Below, one piece after another: positions 52,824 to 60,732 of a stretch of DNA of 64,000 nucleotides. A model generated the notes under the pieces. It worked only from the letters and a program-made list of their open reading frames with translations. It was not told the origin of the DNA and made no database searches. Within the stretch, counting starts at the first letter, position 1, and each line of letters begins with the position of its first letter. The DNA comes from Mycobacterium florentinum. Lineage in GTDB: Bacteria > Actinomycetota > Actinomycetes > Mycobacteriales > Mycobacteriaceae. Location: the NCBI RefSeq assembly GCF_010730355.1, contig NZ_AP022576.1, forward strand, positions 1,364,001 to 1,428,000, given 5' to 3'. A program made the translations under genes and the position numbers.

Positions 52824-54392
52824 ATGCCACCAGCCGACGTCACCACCGGGACGACGGAGACGCTGGTCGGAGTGGTCGAGCGGCACGCGCAGCACCGGCC
52901 TGACGACGTAGCGATCCACTTCGGCGAGCAGCAGTGGACGTGGGCACAGTGGGTGTCGCGGATTCGCCAGACCGCCGGAATGCTGCGGTCCGCCGGTTTG
53001 CAGCGGGGCGACGTGGTGGCATTCCTGGACAAGAACCACCCAGCCTGTCTGGAAACCCTGTTGGCGGCCACGTCGATCGGCGCGGTGGCGACCATCGTCA
53101 ACTGGCGGGTGATCGGCGACGAGCTCGTGCACGTACTCAACGATAGCGGCGCACGCGTGCTTGTCGTCGGTGCCGAGCTGGCGCCCGCGGTCGAAGCGAT
53201 CCGCGCGAAAACCCCTGGCGTGGACCGCATCATCGTGGTGGGCGGTTCCGACGACGAATATGAATCCTTGGTCGCCGCGGCCTCACCTGTCGACGTCGAC
53301 CCCGATGTCGCGGATACCGACGCCGCTATCACGATATACAGTTCGGGCACCACCGGGCGCCCGAAAGGCGTTCAGCTGACGCAGCGCGCGCTGGTCAATC
53401 ACATCGTGAATCTGTCTCCGCCGTTTCCGTTTTCGGACGCAGACGCCAACCTGGTCGCCATGCCGCTGTTTCACGTCGGTGGGATCGCGTACGCGTTCTT
53501 CGGTATCCGCGCGGGCGTACCGACGTTCCTGACCCGTGAGCCCGAGGCGGCGACGCTGATCGGCGCCGTGAAAGCCGGTGCGACGCATGCCTTTTTCGTG
53601 CCGCCGGTGATCGCGCGGTTCCTGGACGCCGGGGAAGCGGCGATCGGTGCGATCTCGGGTTTGCGCTACCTGGTCTACGGAGCGGCGCCCATGCCCCTGC
53701 CGTTGCTGCAGCGCGCGCTTGCGGCCTGGCCCGAGATGAACTTCGTGCAGGTGTACGGGCAGACGGAGCTGTGTGGCGCGATCGCGGCGCTCGACGCCGA
53801 CGACCATCGCAATTCCAGCCGTCCCGAGCTGCTCATGTCGGCCGGAAAGGCAGCACAGGGCAACGAGATTCGCATTGTGGACCCCGAGTCGGGTGAGCAG
53901 CTGCCCAACGGCGAGTCCGGCGAGGTCTGGGTGCGCAGCGATCAACGGATGATCGGCTATCTGAACCGGCCCGAGGCGACCGCCGACACCATCACCGACG
54001 ACGACTGGCTGCGCACCGGCGACATCGGGCGCCTCGACGACGACGGCTACCTGTTCATCGAGGACCGGCTGAAGGACATGATCATCACCGGCGGTGAGAA
54101 CGTGTACGGGCCCGAGGTGGAAAGCGTGCTCCTCCAACACCCCGGACTCGTCGATGCCGCAATCATCGGTGTGCCCGACGACCGCTGGGGCGAATCGGTC
54201 AAGGCGATCGTCGTTGCCGGCACCGAGCTGGAACCCGCCGAGGTCATCGAGTTCTGCCGCCGGCACCTGGCCGGCTACAAATGCCCGCGGACAGTCGATT
54301 TCGTCGACGCGCTGCCCCGCAATGCGAGTGGAAAGATATTGAAAAACCAGCTCCGCGAACCATATTGGAAGGATCGCGGCCGCAGCGTCTGA
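52824..54392 (+). CDS. Acyl-CoA synthetase
   Basis: A 522-residue ANL ligase. Motifs are TIYSSGTTGRPKGVQLT near residue 172, YGQTELCG, WLRTGDIGRLDDDGYLFIEDRLKDMIITGGENVYGPEVE and the catalytic Lys in PRNASGKILK. It would activate a fatty or aromatic acid with CoA. ATG 52824 has GGAGGAG 3-5 nt upstream; an earlier in-frame start lacks support. Followed within 33 bp by a RidA gene, then a metallo-beta-lactamase gene, forming a probable operon. Confidence 0.9.
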   Translation: MPPADVTTGTTETLVGVVERHAQHRPDDVAIHFGEQQWTWAQWVSRIRQTAGMLRSAGLQRGDVVAFLDKNHPACLETLLAATSIGAVATIVNWRVIGDELVHVLNDSGARVLVVGAELAPAVEAIRAKTPGVDRIIVVGGSDDEYESLVAAASPVDVDPDVADTDAAITIYSSGTTGRPKGVQLTQRALVNHIVNLSPPFPFSDADANLVAMPLFHVGGIAYAFFGIRAGVPTFLTREPEAATLIGAVKAGATHAFFVPPVIARFLDAGEAAIGAISGLRYLVYGAAPMPLPLLQRALAAWPEMNFVQVYGQTELCGAIAALDADDHRNSSRPELLMSAGKAAQGNEIRIVDPESGEQLPNGESGEVWVRSDQRMIGYLNRPEATADTITDDDWLRTGDIGRLDDDGYLFIEDRLKDMIITGGENVYGPEVESVLLQHPGLVDAAIIGVPDDRWGESVKAIVVAGTELEPAEVIEFCRRHLAGYKCPRTVDFVDALPRNASGKILKNQLREPYWKDRGRSV

Positions 54393-54425
54393 TGCCGGCT
54401 GCACGATCCACGACGAAAGGGTGTA

Positions 54426-54827
54426 ATGAGCAGGCCGTTCGAACCGATCAGCACCGGCATCGCCGCACATATCGGCAAGTACGCCGACGCGGTACGCATC
54501 CCCGCGGGCTCCGAGGTCATCTACACCTCCGGCACGCCCGGGCTGCGTCCCGACGGAACGCTGCCGAACGACTTCACCGAAGAAGCCACCCAGGCGTGGC
54601 GCAACGTCGAGGAGGCACTGAGCCGGGCCGGGGCGAGATTGTCCGACATCGTCAGCGTGCGGCAGTGGCTGACCGACGCGGCCGACATTCCGGCCTATGC
54701 GGCGGTGCGCTCGTCGGTGATCAAACATGAGCCGGTCTTCATGCTCGCGGTGATCCCGGCGCTGGTCTGGCCGGATATCCGGGTGGAAGTCGAAGTCACC
54801 GCGATCCGCAGACCGGCGATGTTATAG
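54426..54827 (+). CDS. RidA/YjgF/UK114 family protein
   Basis: A 133-residue RidA-fold protein. VIYTSGTPGLRPDGTLPNDFTEEATQAWRNVEEALSRAGARLSDIV is the family core, and VWPDIRVEVEVTAI is the C-terminal strand. The Arg that hydrolyses imines in true RidA lies here in PDIRVEVE at the expected place. Members remove reactive enamines/imines or act in catabolic pathways. The neighbours suggest the latter. Confidence 0.88.
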   Translation: MSRPFEPISTGIAAHIGKYADAVRIPAGSEVIYTSGTPGLRPDGTLPNDFTEEATQAWRNVEEALSRAGARLSDIVSVRQWLTDAADIPAYAAVRSSVIKHEPVFMLAVIPALVWPDIRVEVEVTAIRRPAML

Positions 54828-54876
54828 CCTGCACTCGACCCGATATCGATTCTCCGCGAATGCAATCAGGGGCGAC

Positions 54877-55680
54877 ATGAGCGAGGTAGTCGACGCGAAG
54901 CGACGGGACGGCGCGATCGCGGTGCTGGGTGGCCCCACGACGGTCATCGACATCGGGGGCCGCAGGATCGTGATGGACCCGACCTTCGACCCGCCCGGGC
55001 CCCATGACTACCTGAACAAACTGACCGGTCCCGCGGTCAGCGCCGAGGACCTGGGGCAGGTCGACGTGGTGCTGATCAGCCACGACCAGCATCCCGACAA
55101 TCTGGACACCGCCGGCCGCCGCTTCGCCGAAGCCGCGCCGCTGATCGTCACCAATCCCGGCGCCGCGGGGCGATTCGGGCCGCCGGCAGTGGGACTGAAA
55201 CCATGGCAGTCCTACTACCTGCCGGGTGGGCCCGGACGCGTTGCGGCACAAGCGGTTCCGGCCGTGCACGGTCCGGCCGACGGGATGCGCGACATGGAGG
55301 GCAACGTCAACTGCGAGGTGACGGGTTTCGTGCTGTACGGACCCGGCCTGCCCACCATCTATCTCAGCGGGGACAACGCCTCGATGAGTGCCGTCGGCGA
55401 GGTGGCGGACCGGATCGGTGAAATCGACGTCGTGGTGCTGTTCGCGGGGGCCGCGATCGTGCCGACCAAGGAGCGCGGACGCCCGCTGACGCTGACCTCG
55501 GCCCGCGCCGCCGCGGCCGCCGAAATCCTGGGGGCCAAGGTGGTGATACCGGCCCACGTCGACGGCTGGGCCCACTTCAGCGAGGGCCCGGCGGAACTGG
55601 CCGCGGCATTCGACCAGGCGGGCGTCAAACGACTGCTGCGCACCGCCCCGCACGGCGAGTGGATCGACTTGAAGGACTAG
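54877..55680 (+). CDS. Metallo-beta-lactamase-fold hydrolase (UlaG-like)
   Basis: A 267-residue MBL-fold protein of the short UlaG-like branch. The metal motif reads SHDQHPDNLD, a variant of H-x-H-x-D-H in which the last His is Asn. Other metal ligands are in IYLSGDNAS and VIPAHVDGW. VVDAKRRDGAIAVLGGPTTVIDIGG is the N-terminal strand pair. The substrate is unknown. It is the third gene of the ligase-RidA operon and ends 8 bp from a convergent enoyl-CoA hydratase. Confidence 0.82.
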   Translation: MSEVVDAKRRDGAIAVLGGPTTVIDIGGRRIVMDPTFDPPGPHDYLNKLTGPAVSAEDLGQVDVVLISHDQHPDNLDTAGRRFAEAAPLIVTNPGAAGRFGPPAVGLKPWQSYYLPGGPGRVAAQAVPAVHGPADGMRDMEGNVNCEVTGFVLYGPGLPTIYLSGDNASMSAVGEVADRIGEIDVVVLFAGAAIVPTKERGRPLTLTSARAAAAAEILGAKVVIPAHVDGWAHFSEGPAELAAAFDQAGVKRLLRTAPHGEWIDLKD

Positions 55681-55688
55681 GCGCGGCC

Positions 55689-56519
55689 TTAGAGACGCCC
55701 TTCGGTCCGCAGCTCCGGGTGCACCCAGTCCGGCGAGCGCCGCTCCTTGAACGCGCGGACGCCTTCACGTGCCTCGGCGTCCATCAGGCTGCCGGTCATG
55801 CCGATGCGGTCATACAGGCCCAGATAGTTGTCGATGCTGGATTTGATGACGTTGCGGGCGCGCGGCGCGGTCCGGCAGCTCTGCGCGAGCAGGTCGCCGG
55901 CCACCTCGAACAGGCTCTCGTGCGGCACCACCCTGGTCACCAGGCCCCAATCGAGGGCTTCCTGCGCGGTCAGCACCCGGCCGGTGAACATCAGGTCGCG
56001 AGTGCGCACCGGCCCGATCAGGCGCAGCAGCATCTGGCTGTAGTAGGTGTCGGCGTAGCCGCGGAACAGCTCGGGTACCCGGAACGACGCGCGCTCGCTC
56101 ACCACGGACAAATCGCTGCACAGCGCGATCTGCATGCCGCCGCCCTGGCACAGCCCGTTGACGGCGGACACGATCGGCTTGGCCGAGGTCCGCACCGCGT
56201 CGAACGGCGTGACGTCCATGCCCAGCGCGGCGCCGAAGGTGATCCAGTCGTCGACGCCTCCCCCGCCGGTCATGTCGCCGCCGGGTGCGAAGACGTCCCC
56301 GGTGCCGGTGATCAGCAGACCCGCCAGGCCGGGGTCTCCGTTGACAAGGCCTACGGCATAACGGATTCCGAAGTACATCGCGGGCGTCATGGCGTTGCGC
56401 GCCTCGGGGCGATCGATCGTGCAGATCGCGATCGGTCCCCGGCGCTCGAACGACAGATACGGGGTGCCCAGCCAATCCCCGTCCGGGGGCAGGGGCGTTG
56501 TCTGCGGGATCTGCGTCAC
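55689..56519 (-). CDS. Enoyl-CoA hydratase/isomerase
   Basis: A 276-residue crotonase-fold protein. The oxyanion-hole elements are ITGTGDVFAPGGDMTG and VNGLCQGGGMQIALCSDL. The catalytic Glu at the second position is seen in RVPELFRGYADTYYSQML. It would hydrate an enoyl-CoA in beta-oxidation or an aromatic side-chain pathway. It starts with ATG 56519, 69 bp from the small zinc-ribbon-like gene upstream on the same strand. Confidence 0.88.
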   Translation of the reverse strand: MTQIPQTTPLPPDGDWLGTPYLSFERRGPIAICTIDRPEARNAMTPAMYFGIRYAVGLVNGDPGLAGLLITGTGDVFAPGGDMTGGGGVDDWITFGAALGMDVTPFDAVRTSAKPIVSAVNGLCQGGGMQIALCSDLSVVSERASFRVPELFRGYADTYYSQMLLRLIGPVRTRDLMFTGRVLTAQEALDWGLVTRVVPHESLFEVAGDLLAQSCRTAPRARNVIKSSIDNYLGLYDRIGMTGSLMDAEAREGVRAFKERRSPDWVHPELRTEGRL

Positions 56520-56588
56520 GGGATTCCTCTCGCTTCGGCGCGCTACTGAAACTCTTACAGTATGCGCGAGACCCGCCGGCGCCCGCGT

Positions 56589-56879
56589 CTACACATACGG
56601 CAGCGTCGCGACCTCGGTGACCTCGGACATGCTGAAGAGCAGGTTGCGATGCTTGTCCTGCAGCGTGGTCGTGGATTCGCCGACCGACTTGCCGCACTGG
56701 GGGCAGGTCGTGATGAACCGCGGCTGGTCGTCTTCGTCCGGCCAGAACCGGCGCGGCCCCACCTGGGCGCCGGGGTCGTAGACGACTTGGTGTTGCGGGG
56801 CCTCTTTGAGAATCCGGCCCACGGGATGCGTTTGCGGGCATTCGAGTTTCAGCGTGCCGATACCTTCGTTGTTAACCAT
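56589..56879 (-). CDS. Small protein with CPQC motif, function unknown
   Basis: A 96-residue protein. The single TTCPQCGKSVGE motif and an N-terminal LECPQTHPVG cysteine could form half of a zinc ribbon. The N-terminal part is hydrophilic, and the C terminus is MSEVTEVATLPYV. I do not recognise a named family. It lies between the enoyl-CoA hydratase and the second metallo-beta-lactamase genes on the same strand with gaps of 69 and 44 bp, so it may belong to that transcript. It could be an adaptor or a subunit. Confidence 0.65.
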   Translation of the reverse strand: MVNNEGIGTLKLECPQTHPVGRILKEAPQHQVVYDPGAQVGPRRFWPDEDDQPRFITTCPQCGKSVGESTTTLQDKHRNLLFSMSEVTEVATLPYV

Positions 56880-56923
56880 TGCTCGTCCCCGTCCTTAGTT
56901 TCGTCCGATACTCATTGTTGCCC

Positions 56924-57763
56924 TCACGCGCAGGGCGTGAACGTGTAGGTCTCGCCGTGGGCCAGGTAGACGAATTTGGTGTTGGCCGAGGAGGCCTCGG
57001 CGGCCTTCTTGAAGTCATCGAGGCCCGAGAGGAACACCGAGAAGTCGTTGTAGTGGATCGGGATCGCCGTGCGCGGTTGGGTGATCTCGACGGTCCGCAC
57101 GCCCTGCTCCCCCGTCATCGTGACGACGGTGACCAGGAAGGTGGTGCCGCCGGTGTGGATCAGGCCGAGGTCGATGCCGGGGTAGCGGCGTGGAATGTCT
57201 GCGAGGTCGTCGACGACCATCGTGTCGCCGGTGATGTAGAGCCGGTAGAGCTGCTCGCCGTTGCGGCTGAAGTCCAGCAGGTGCCCGTTGACCGGCATTA
57301 GCAGCTCGTTGACCTCCTCTTCGGTGGAGTGCTTGCCCGGCATCGCGGTGATCGTCAGCGTCGCGTCGCCCTTGTGTACCTGCAGGGATTCCCAGGTGTC
57401 CAGCGGGTGGCCCTGTCGGAAGCCGAGGGCGCCGAGTTTGTCCACCGCGTCGGCCGTCGAGACGATCGGCAGGTTCTTGTCGAGTTCTTGCGCGGCGACG
57501 TCGTCGAAATGGTCGCCGTGGTAGTGCGACAACACGATCAGATCGATCGGGGGCAGGTCGGCGATCTGGCAGGCCGGCTCGACCTCGCGCCGGGCCCAGA
57601 TGCCGTGGCCCAGAAACACGTGCTCGCCCTTGTGCAGGAAGGCCGGATCGGTCAGGATCGTCAGCCCGCCGAAGCGGATCAAGGTGGTGGCGTTGCCGAT
57701 GAAGTAGACATCGCCCTCGGTGAAATCCGCTGTCCCGGTGCTGGTTAGCTCTAACGAGGTCAT
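56924..57763 (-). CDS. Metallo-beta-lactamase-fold hydrolase
   Basis: A 279-residue UlaG-like MBL protein with an intact metal site: SHYHGDHFDD (H-x-H-x-D-H), GKHSTEEE, YITGDTMV and IPIHYNDF. The ATG at 57763 has GAGAGGA upstream; the 30-residue longer frame lacks homology. The family hydrolyses lactones or phosphodiesters; the substrate is unknown. It is divergent from a TetR gene 122 bp away, which is a likely regulator. Confidence 0.86.
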   Translation of the reverse strand: MTSLELTSTGTADFTEGDVYFIGNATTLIRFGGLTILTDPAFLHKGEHVFLGHGIWARREVEPACQIADLPPIDLIVLSHYHGDHFDDVAAQELDKNLPIVSTADAVDKLGALGFRQGHPLDTWESLQVHKGDATLTITAMPGKHSTEEEVNELLMPVNGHLLDFSRNGEQLYRLYITGDTMVVDDLADIPRRYPGIDLGLIHTGGTTFLVTVVTMTGEQGVRTVEITQPRTAIPIHYNDFSVFLSGLDDFKKAAEASSANTKFVYLAHGETYTFTPCA

Positions 57764-57885
57764 TCTGTCCTCTCCGGCATGAGCTGGTGATGTCGCCGCT
57801 TCAGTCTGGACCGGATCGCGCCGGTGTGCCAGAGGGGGCGGCCCACGCATAGGCGGCGATGCCGTCGATGACTAACCTCAGCCCC

Positions 57886-58518
57886 ATGCCCGCGGATGCC
57901 AAGCAGTCGACCAAGGCTCGGATCCTGCGCGCCGCCGCCGAGCTGATCGCCAAGCAGGGCTATGCCGCCACCTCCACCCGCGACATCGCGGCCGCCGTCG
58001 GGGTCGAGCAGCCGGCCCTCTACAAGCACTTCTCGGCCAAGAGCGACATTTTCGCGGCGCTGGTCCGCCTTGCCCTGGAGTGGCCGGGCGAGCTGGCCGA
58101 TGAGCTCGCGGCGCTGCCCGCGCCGGCGGTCGTCAAGCTGCACCGCATGCTGCGGGAGTCCCTCGACCATCTGCACGCCTCGCCCGAGGTGGTCGTCTCT
58201 GTCATCGCCACCCCGGACCTGTGGCAGGACCGCTTCATCGCGGAGCAGGAACTGGCCGCGAAGATCGAGCAGGCGCTGGCGGATCTGATCGAAGCGGCGC
58301 AGGCCGAAGGTGACGTGCGGGCCATGAACCCGACTTCGGCGTCGAGGCTCTTGCAGGCGCTATTCGACGCGCTGACACCCTCGCTGCAGGTCAACCCGGA
58401 CGAGATCCTCGAGTTCGCGATGATCGCGCTCTTGGTCGAACCCGCCCGCTTGCCCGAAATCTCTTCTGCCGCAGACGGTTTAGACGTCCGGACCACGCGG
58501 CCGAGCATCGGAATCTAG
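57886..58518 (+). CDS. TetR-family regulator
   Basis: A 210-residue TetR regulator: KARILRAAAELIAKQGYAATSTRDIAAAVGVEQPALYKHFSAKSDI is the DNA-binding domain; the rest is helical. ATG 57886 is chosen because TAACCT (57873-57878) is 7 nt upstream, a leaderless promoter; a start 27 bp earlier is possible. It sits between the divergent MBL gene and the espB-like gene downstream, whose promoter carries two inverted repeats, so either could be its target. Confidence 0.86.
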   Translation: MPADAKQSTKARILRAAAELIAKQGYAATSTRDIAAAVGVEQPALYKHFSAKSDIFAALVRLALEWPGELADELAALPAPAVVKLHRMLRESLDHLHASPEVVVSVIATPDLWQDRFIAEQELAAKIEQALADLIEAAQAEGDVRAMNPTSASRLLQALFDALTPSLQVNPDEILEFAMIALLVEPARLPEISSAADGLDVRTTRPSIGI

Positions 58519-58594
58519 CCGCTCGCCGCCTTGAACTCCTAACCCGCGCCAGGTCACGGCCGTCGGAGCCGCCCAATTTGCCGGCTAACAACGC

Positions 58595-58646
58595 TTGACA
58601 TCTGGTTATCGGCTGATAACCTAGTTTCAAGTTATCAAGCGATAAC
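58595..58646 (+). promoter_or_regulatory. espB-like gene promoter with two inverted-repeat operators
   Basis: TTGACA (58595-58600) and TAACCT (58617-58622) form a promoter with 16-bp spacing. GGTTATC-GGCT-GATAACC (58604-58621) is a perfect inverted repeat filling the spacer. A second, GTTATC-AAGC-GATAAC (58631-58646), lies with its centre 26 bp further. Two TetR dimers could bind to shut the promoter. 58519-58594 shows nothing else. Confidence 0.85.
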
Positions 58647-58684
58647 CACACCGACCGCAGATAGCAGCCAGGAGACGAATCGCG

Positions 58685-60064
58685 ATGACAAAGACGCTGA
58701 ACGTGGAGTACGCCGAGCTGGTCGCCCGGGCCGACGAGCTCGACGCCCGGATTGCGGGCGTACCGACCGACAACGGCCACGCGCCGTGCGCTCTCGAGCT
58801 GGCCGCCCGGGCGGCCGAACAACTCGGCCTGTCCGCCGACAACATGCGGATCTACCTGGCCGCCGGCGAACGCGAGCACGGACGCCTGGCGCAATCACTG
58901 CGAAACGCCGCCAAGGCCTACGCGGAGACCGACGAGCTGGCCGCGGACGCCCTCGACAACGACACGCCCGTCGCCGCGGCAGCGCCTCCCCAGCCGGATT
59001 GCGATGTCGAGCCGCCGATGCTGACCAGCACGGTTTCACTGATGGCCTCGGACCCCATCCCCTACTACCCGACCAAAGAGGCGGCGAAGGCCCTGATGCA
59101 GGGTGACCAGGGCGCATCGCTGCTGAACTTCGCGGACGAGTGGGCGGCCTACCTGCGAACGTTGTCGCACGCCAGCTTTCGGTTCCGGCCCTTCACGGAC
59201 TGGGACAGCGAGGCGAGCGCCGCCGTCGAGCAGCACTTCGATCAGGATCGCGCGTGGCTGGACCAGATGGCCAGACTGTGCGGTCAGCTGTCCACCCAGG
59301 CCCGAAACCTCGTTGCCGCACACCGCTGGGCTGTCAGCGAGCACCCCACGCTGGCGCAGCTGCGGCAGCTCGACGAGCGATGGATTTTGAACCAGAGCGT
59401 GCCGGGCTGGGAAACGTTCGGCAAACAGGCGCTACTACGGCTCTACGCGCAGTACCAGGCGAAGTCGGAGGCGGTGCTGGCCGAATACGAGCAGCGGGCA
59501 GCGCTGGCGCCGGTGAATCCGCCGAGGCCTCCCGTCGCCTACAAAATCGACGCGCAGACCGCGTCCGGCCCTGAGCCCGGTCCCGGCGTCGATGCCCTGC
59601 CCCTCCCGACCGACGGACTGCCTTCCCTGCCGGGCGGTATGCCCGCGTTGCCGTCCGCCGGCATGCCGGACACGGCGACCGACTCCAAGCTGACCGACGC
59701 CGTGATGAACTCCAAAGCGGCGTCCGCCAAGGCGAGCCCGGGGCTCAAGCCCGCATCCGTTGGGGGTGGCGGCATTCCGCCGATGCCGAAGATGCCGTTG
59801 CAGCGCCCGGTGCTCTCCGATTCGATTTCCCGGGTCGGCGGTGCGGCGCCCGGCGGCGCCGGCGTGGCGGGTGGGATCCCGGTCCCCGCCGCGTACGCGG
59901 CCTTGAACAACGGCGGCGGGATGGGCATGCCGATGGGCGCCGCCCCCGGCGGCCAGGGCCACGAGGCCGGCAAGGCCAAGCGCGTGCAGCAGGAGGGCGA
60001 GGCGCTCTACACCGAGGACCGCGCGTGGACCGAGGGTGTTATCGGCCGGCGCCGGGTCGCCTGA
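58685..60064 (+). CDS. EspB-family type VII secretion substrate (orphan copy)
   Basis: A 459-residue protein matching EspB of ESX-1 in length and layout. Shared features are ELAARAAEQLGLSADNMRIYLAAG and LRNAAKAYAETDELAADALDND, where YAETD is the YxxxD/E export motif. The PE/PPE-like helical half continues with GDQGASLLNFADEW, the linker has NPPRPPVAYKID, and the Gly/Pro-rich tail ends EGEALYTEDRAWTEGVIG. EspB is exported and forms ring-shaped oligomers. No other esx/esp gene is near, so this is an orphan. ATG has AGGAGA upstream. Confidence 0.9.
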   Translation: MTKTLNVEYAELVARADELDARIAGVPTDNGHAPCALELAARAAEQLGLSADNMRIYLAAGEREHGRLAQSLRNAAKAYAETDELAADALDNDTPVAAAAPPQPDCDVEPPMLTSTVSLMASDPIPYYPTKEAAKALMQGDQGASLLNFADEWAAYLRTLSHASFRFRPFTDWDSEASAAVEQHFDQDRAWLDQMARLCGQLSTQARNLVAAHRWAVSEHPTLAQLRQLDERWILNQSVPGWETFGKQALLRLYAQYQAKSEAVLAEYEQRAALAPVNPPRPPVAYKIDAQTASGPEPGPGVDALPLPTDGLPSLPGGMPALPSAGMPDTATDSKLTDAVMNSKAASAKASPGLKPASVGGGGIPPMPKMPLQRPVLSDSISRVGGAAPGGAGVAGGIPVPAAYAALNNGGGMGMPMGAAPGGQGHEAGKAKRVQQEGEALYTEDRAWTEGVIGRRRVA

Positions 60065-60067
60065 AAC

Positions 60068-60679
60068 TCAGCTCGAACCGCTCTGGTTGGAGATTGCGGG
60101 CAGAACGAGGGTGTCGGTGACCTGTCGCAGGAACTTCGCGTCCACGGTTTGTCCGTTGAGCACTCGTAGCAGGCTCATCGCCGTGAGGACGTTGGCGACC
60201 AGCGACCAGTCGCGGTCGGCGGGGATTTCACCGCGCGCCACGGCGCGGGCCAGAACGATCGAGATCTGACGTCCGCCCCGCAGCAGCATCAAATCGTCGA
60301 TGGCCGTGGCGAGTTGGGGATCGCGAGTGGCTTCCAGCGCGACGCGCAGCAACAGGTCGTTGGTGATCAACCCTTCGTCGTGGCTGACAGCCCGGTCGAT
60401 GAGGGTGTCGATGTCGCCGGCCAAACTCCCGGTGTCGGGGGCGTCGTCGGTACGCAGATCGGGTCGCCAGTAGACGAGGACGTCGGTCATCAACGCCGCC
60501 TTCGACGACCAGCGCCGGTAGATCGCGGCCTTGCCGACGCCGGCGCGCGCGGCGATGTCGTCCATGTTGGTGGCGTCGTAGCCGTTCTCGGTCAGTGCGG
60601 CGAGAGCGGCGTTGAGGATCGCGGGATCACGGGATCGGTCCAGCTTGCCAACCGTGCGTTGGCGAAGCTTCAATTCCAT
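60068..60679 (-). CDS. TetR-family regulator at end of mmpS-mmpL operon
   Basis: A 203-residue regulator with DPAILNAALAALTENGYDATNMDDIAARAGVGKAAIYRRWSSKAAL as HTH and a C-terminal TetR_C domain. The ATG at 60679 is 53 bp after the mmpL stop and upstream residues of the frame are unconserved. It is likely the local repressor of the mmpS-mmpL transporter genes and possibly of the convergent espB-like gene, whose stop lies 4 bp away. Confidence 0.86.
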   Translation of the reverse strand: MELKLRQRTVGKLDRSRDPAILNAALAALTENGYDATNMDDIAARAGVGKAAIYRRWSSKAALMTDVLVYWRPDLRTDDAPDTGSLAGDIDTLIDRAVSHDEGLITNDLLLRVALEATRDPQLATAIDDLMLLRGGRQISIVLARAVARGEIPADRDWSLVANVLTAMSLLRVLNGQTVDAKFLRQVTDTLVLPAISNQSGSS

Positions 60680-60732
60680 CTCACTGATATGCCCGATACC
60701 AGCCTGGGTGTCACCTTTTCCAACCACGAGCG

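Noticed and set aside
58604..58646. Transposon end or attachment site
   Set aside because: The inverted repeats are short, overlap a promoter and have no recombinase or target duplication nearby.
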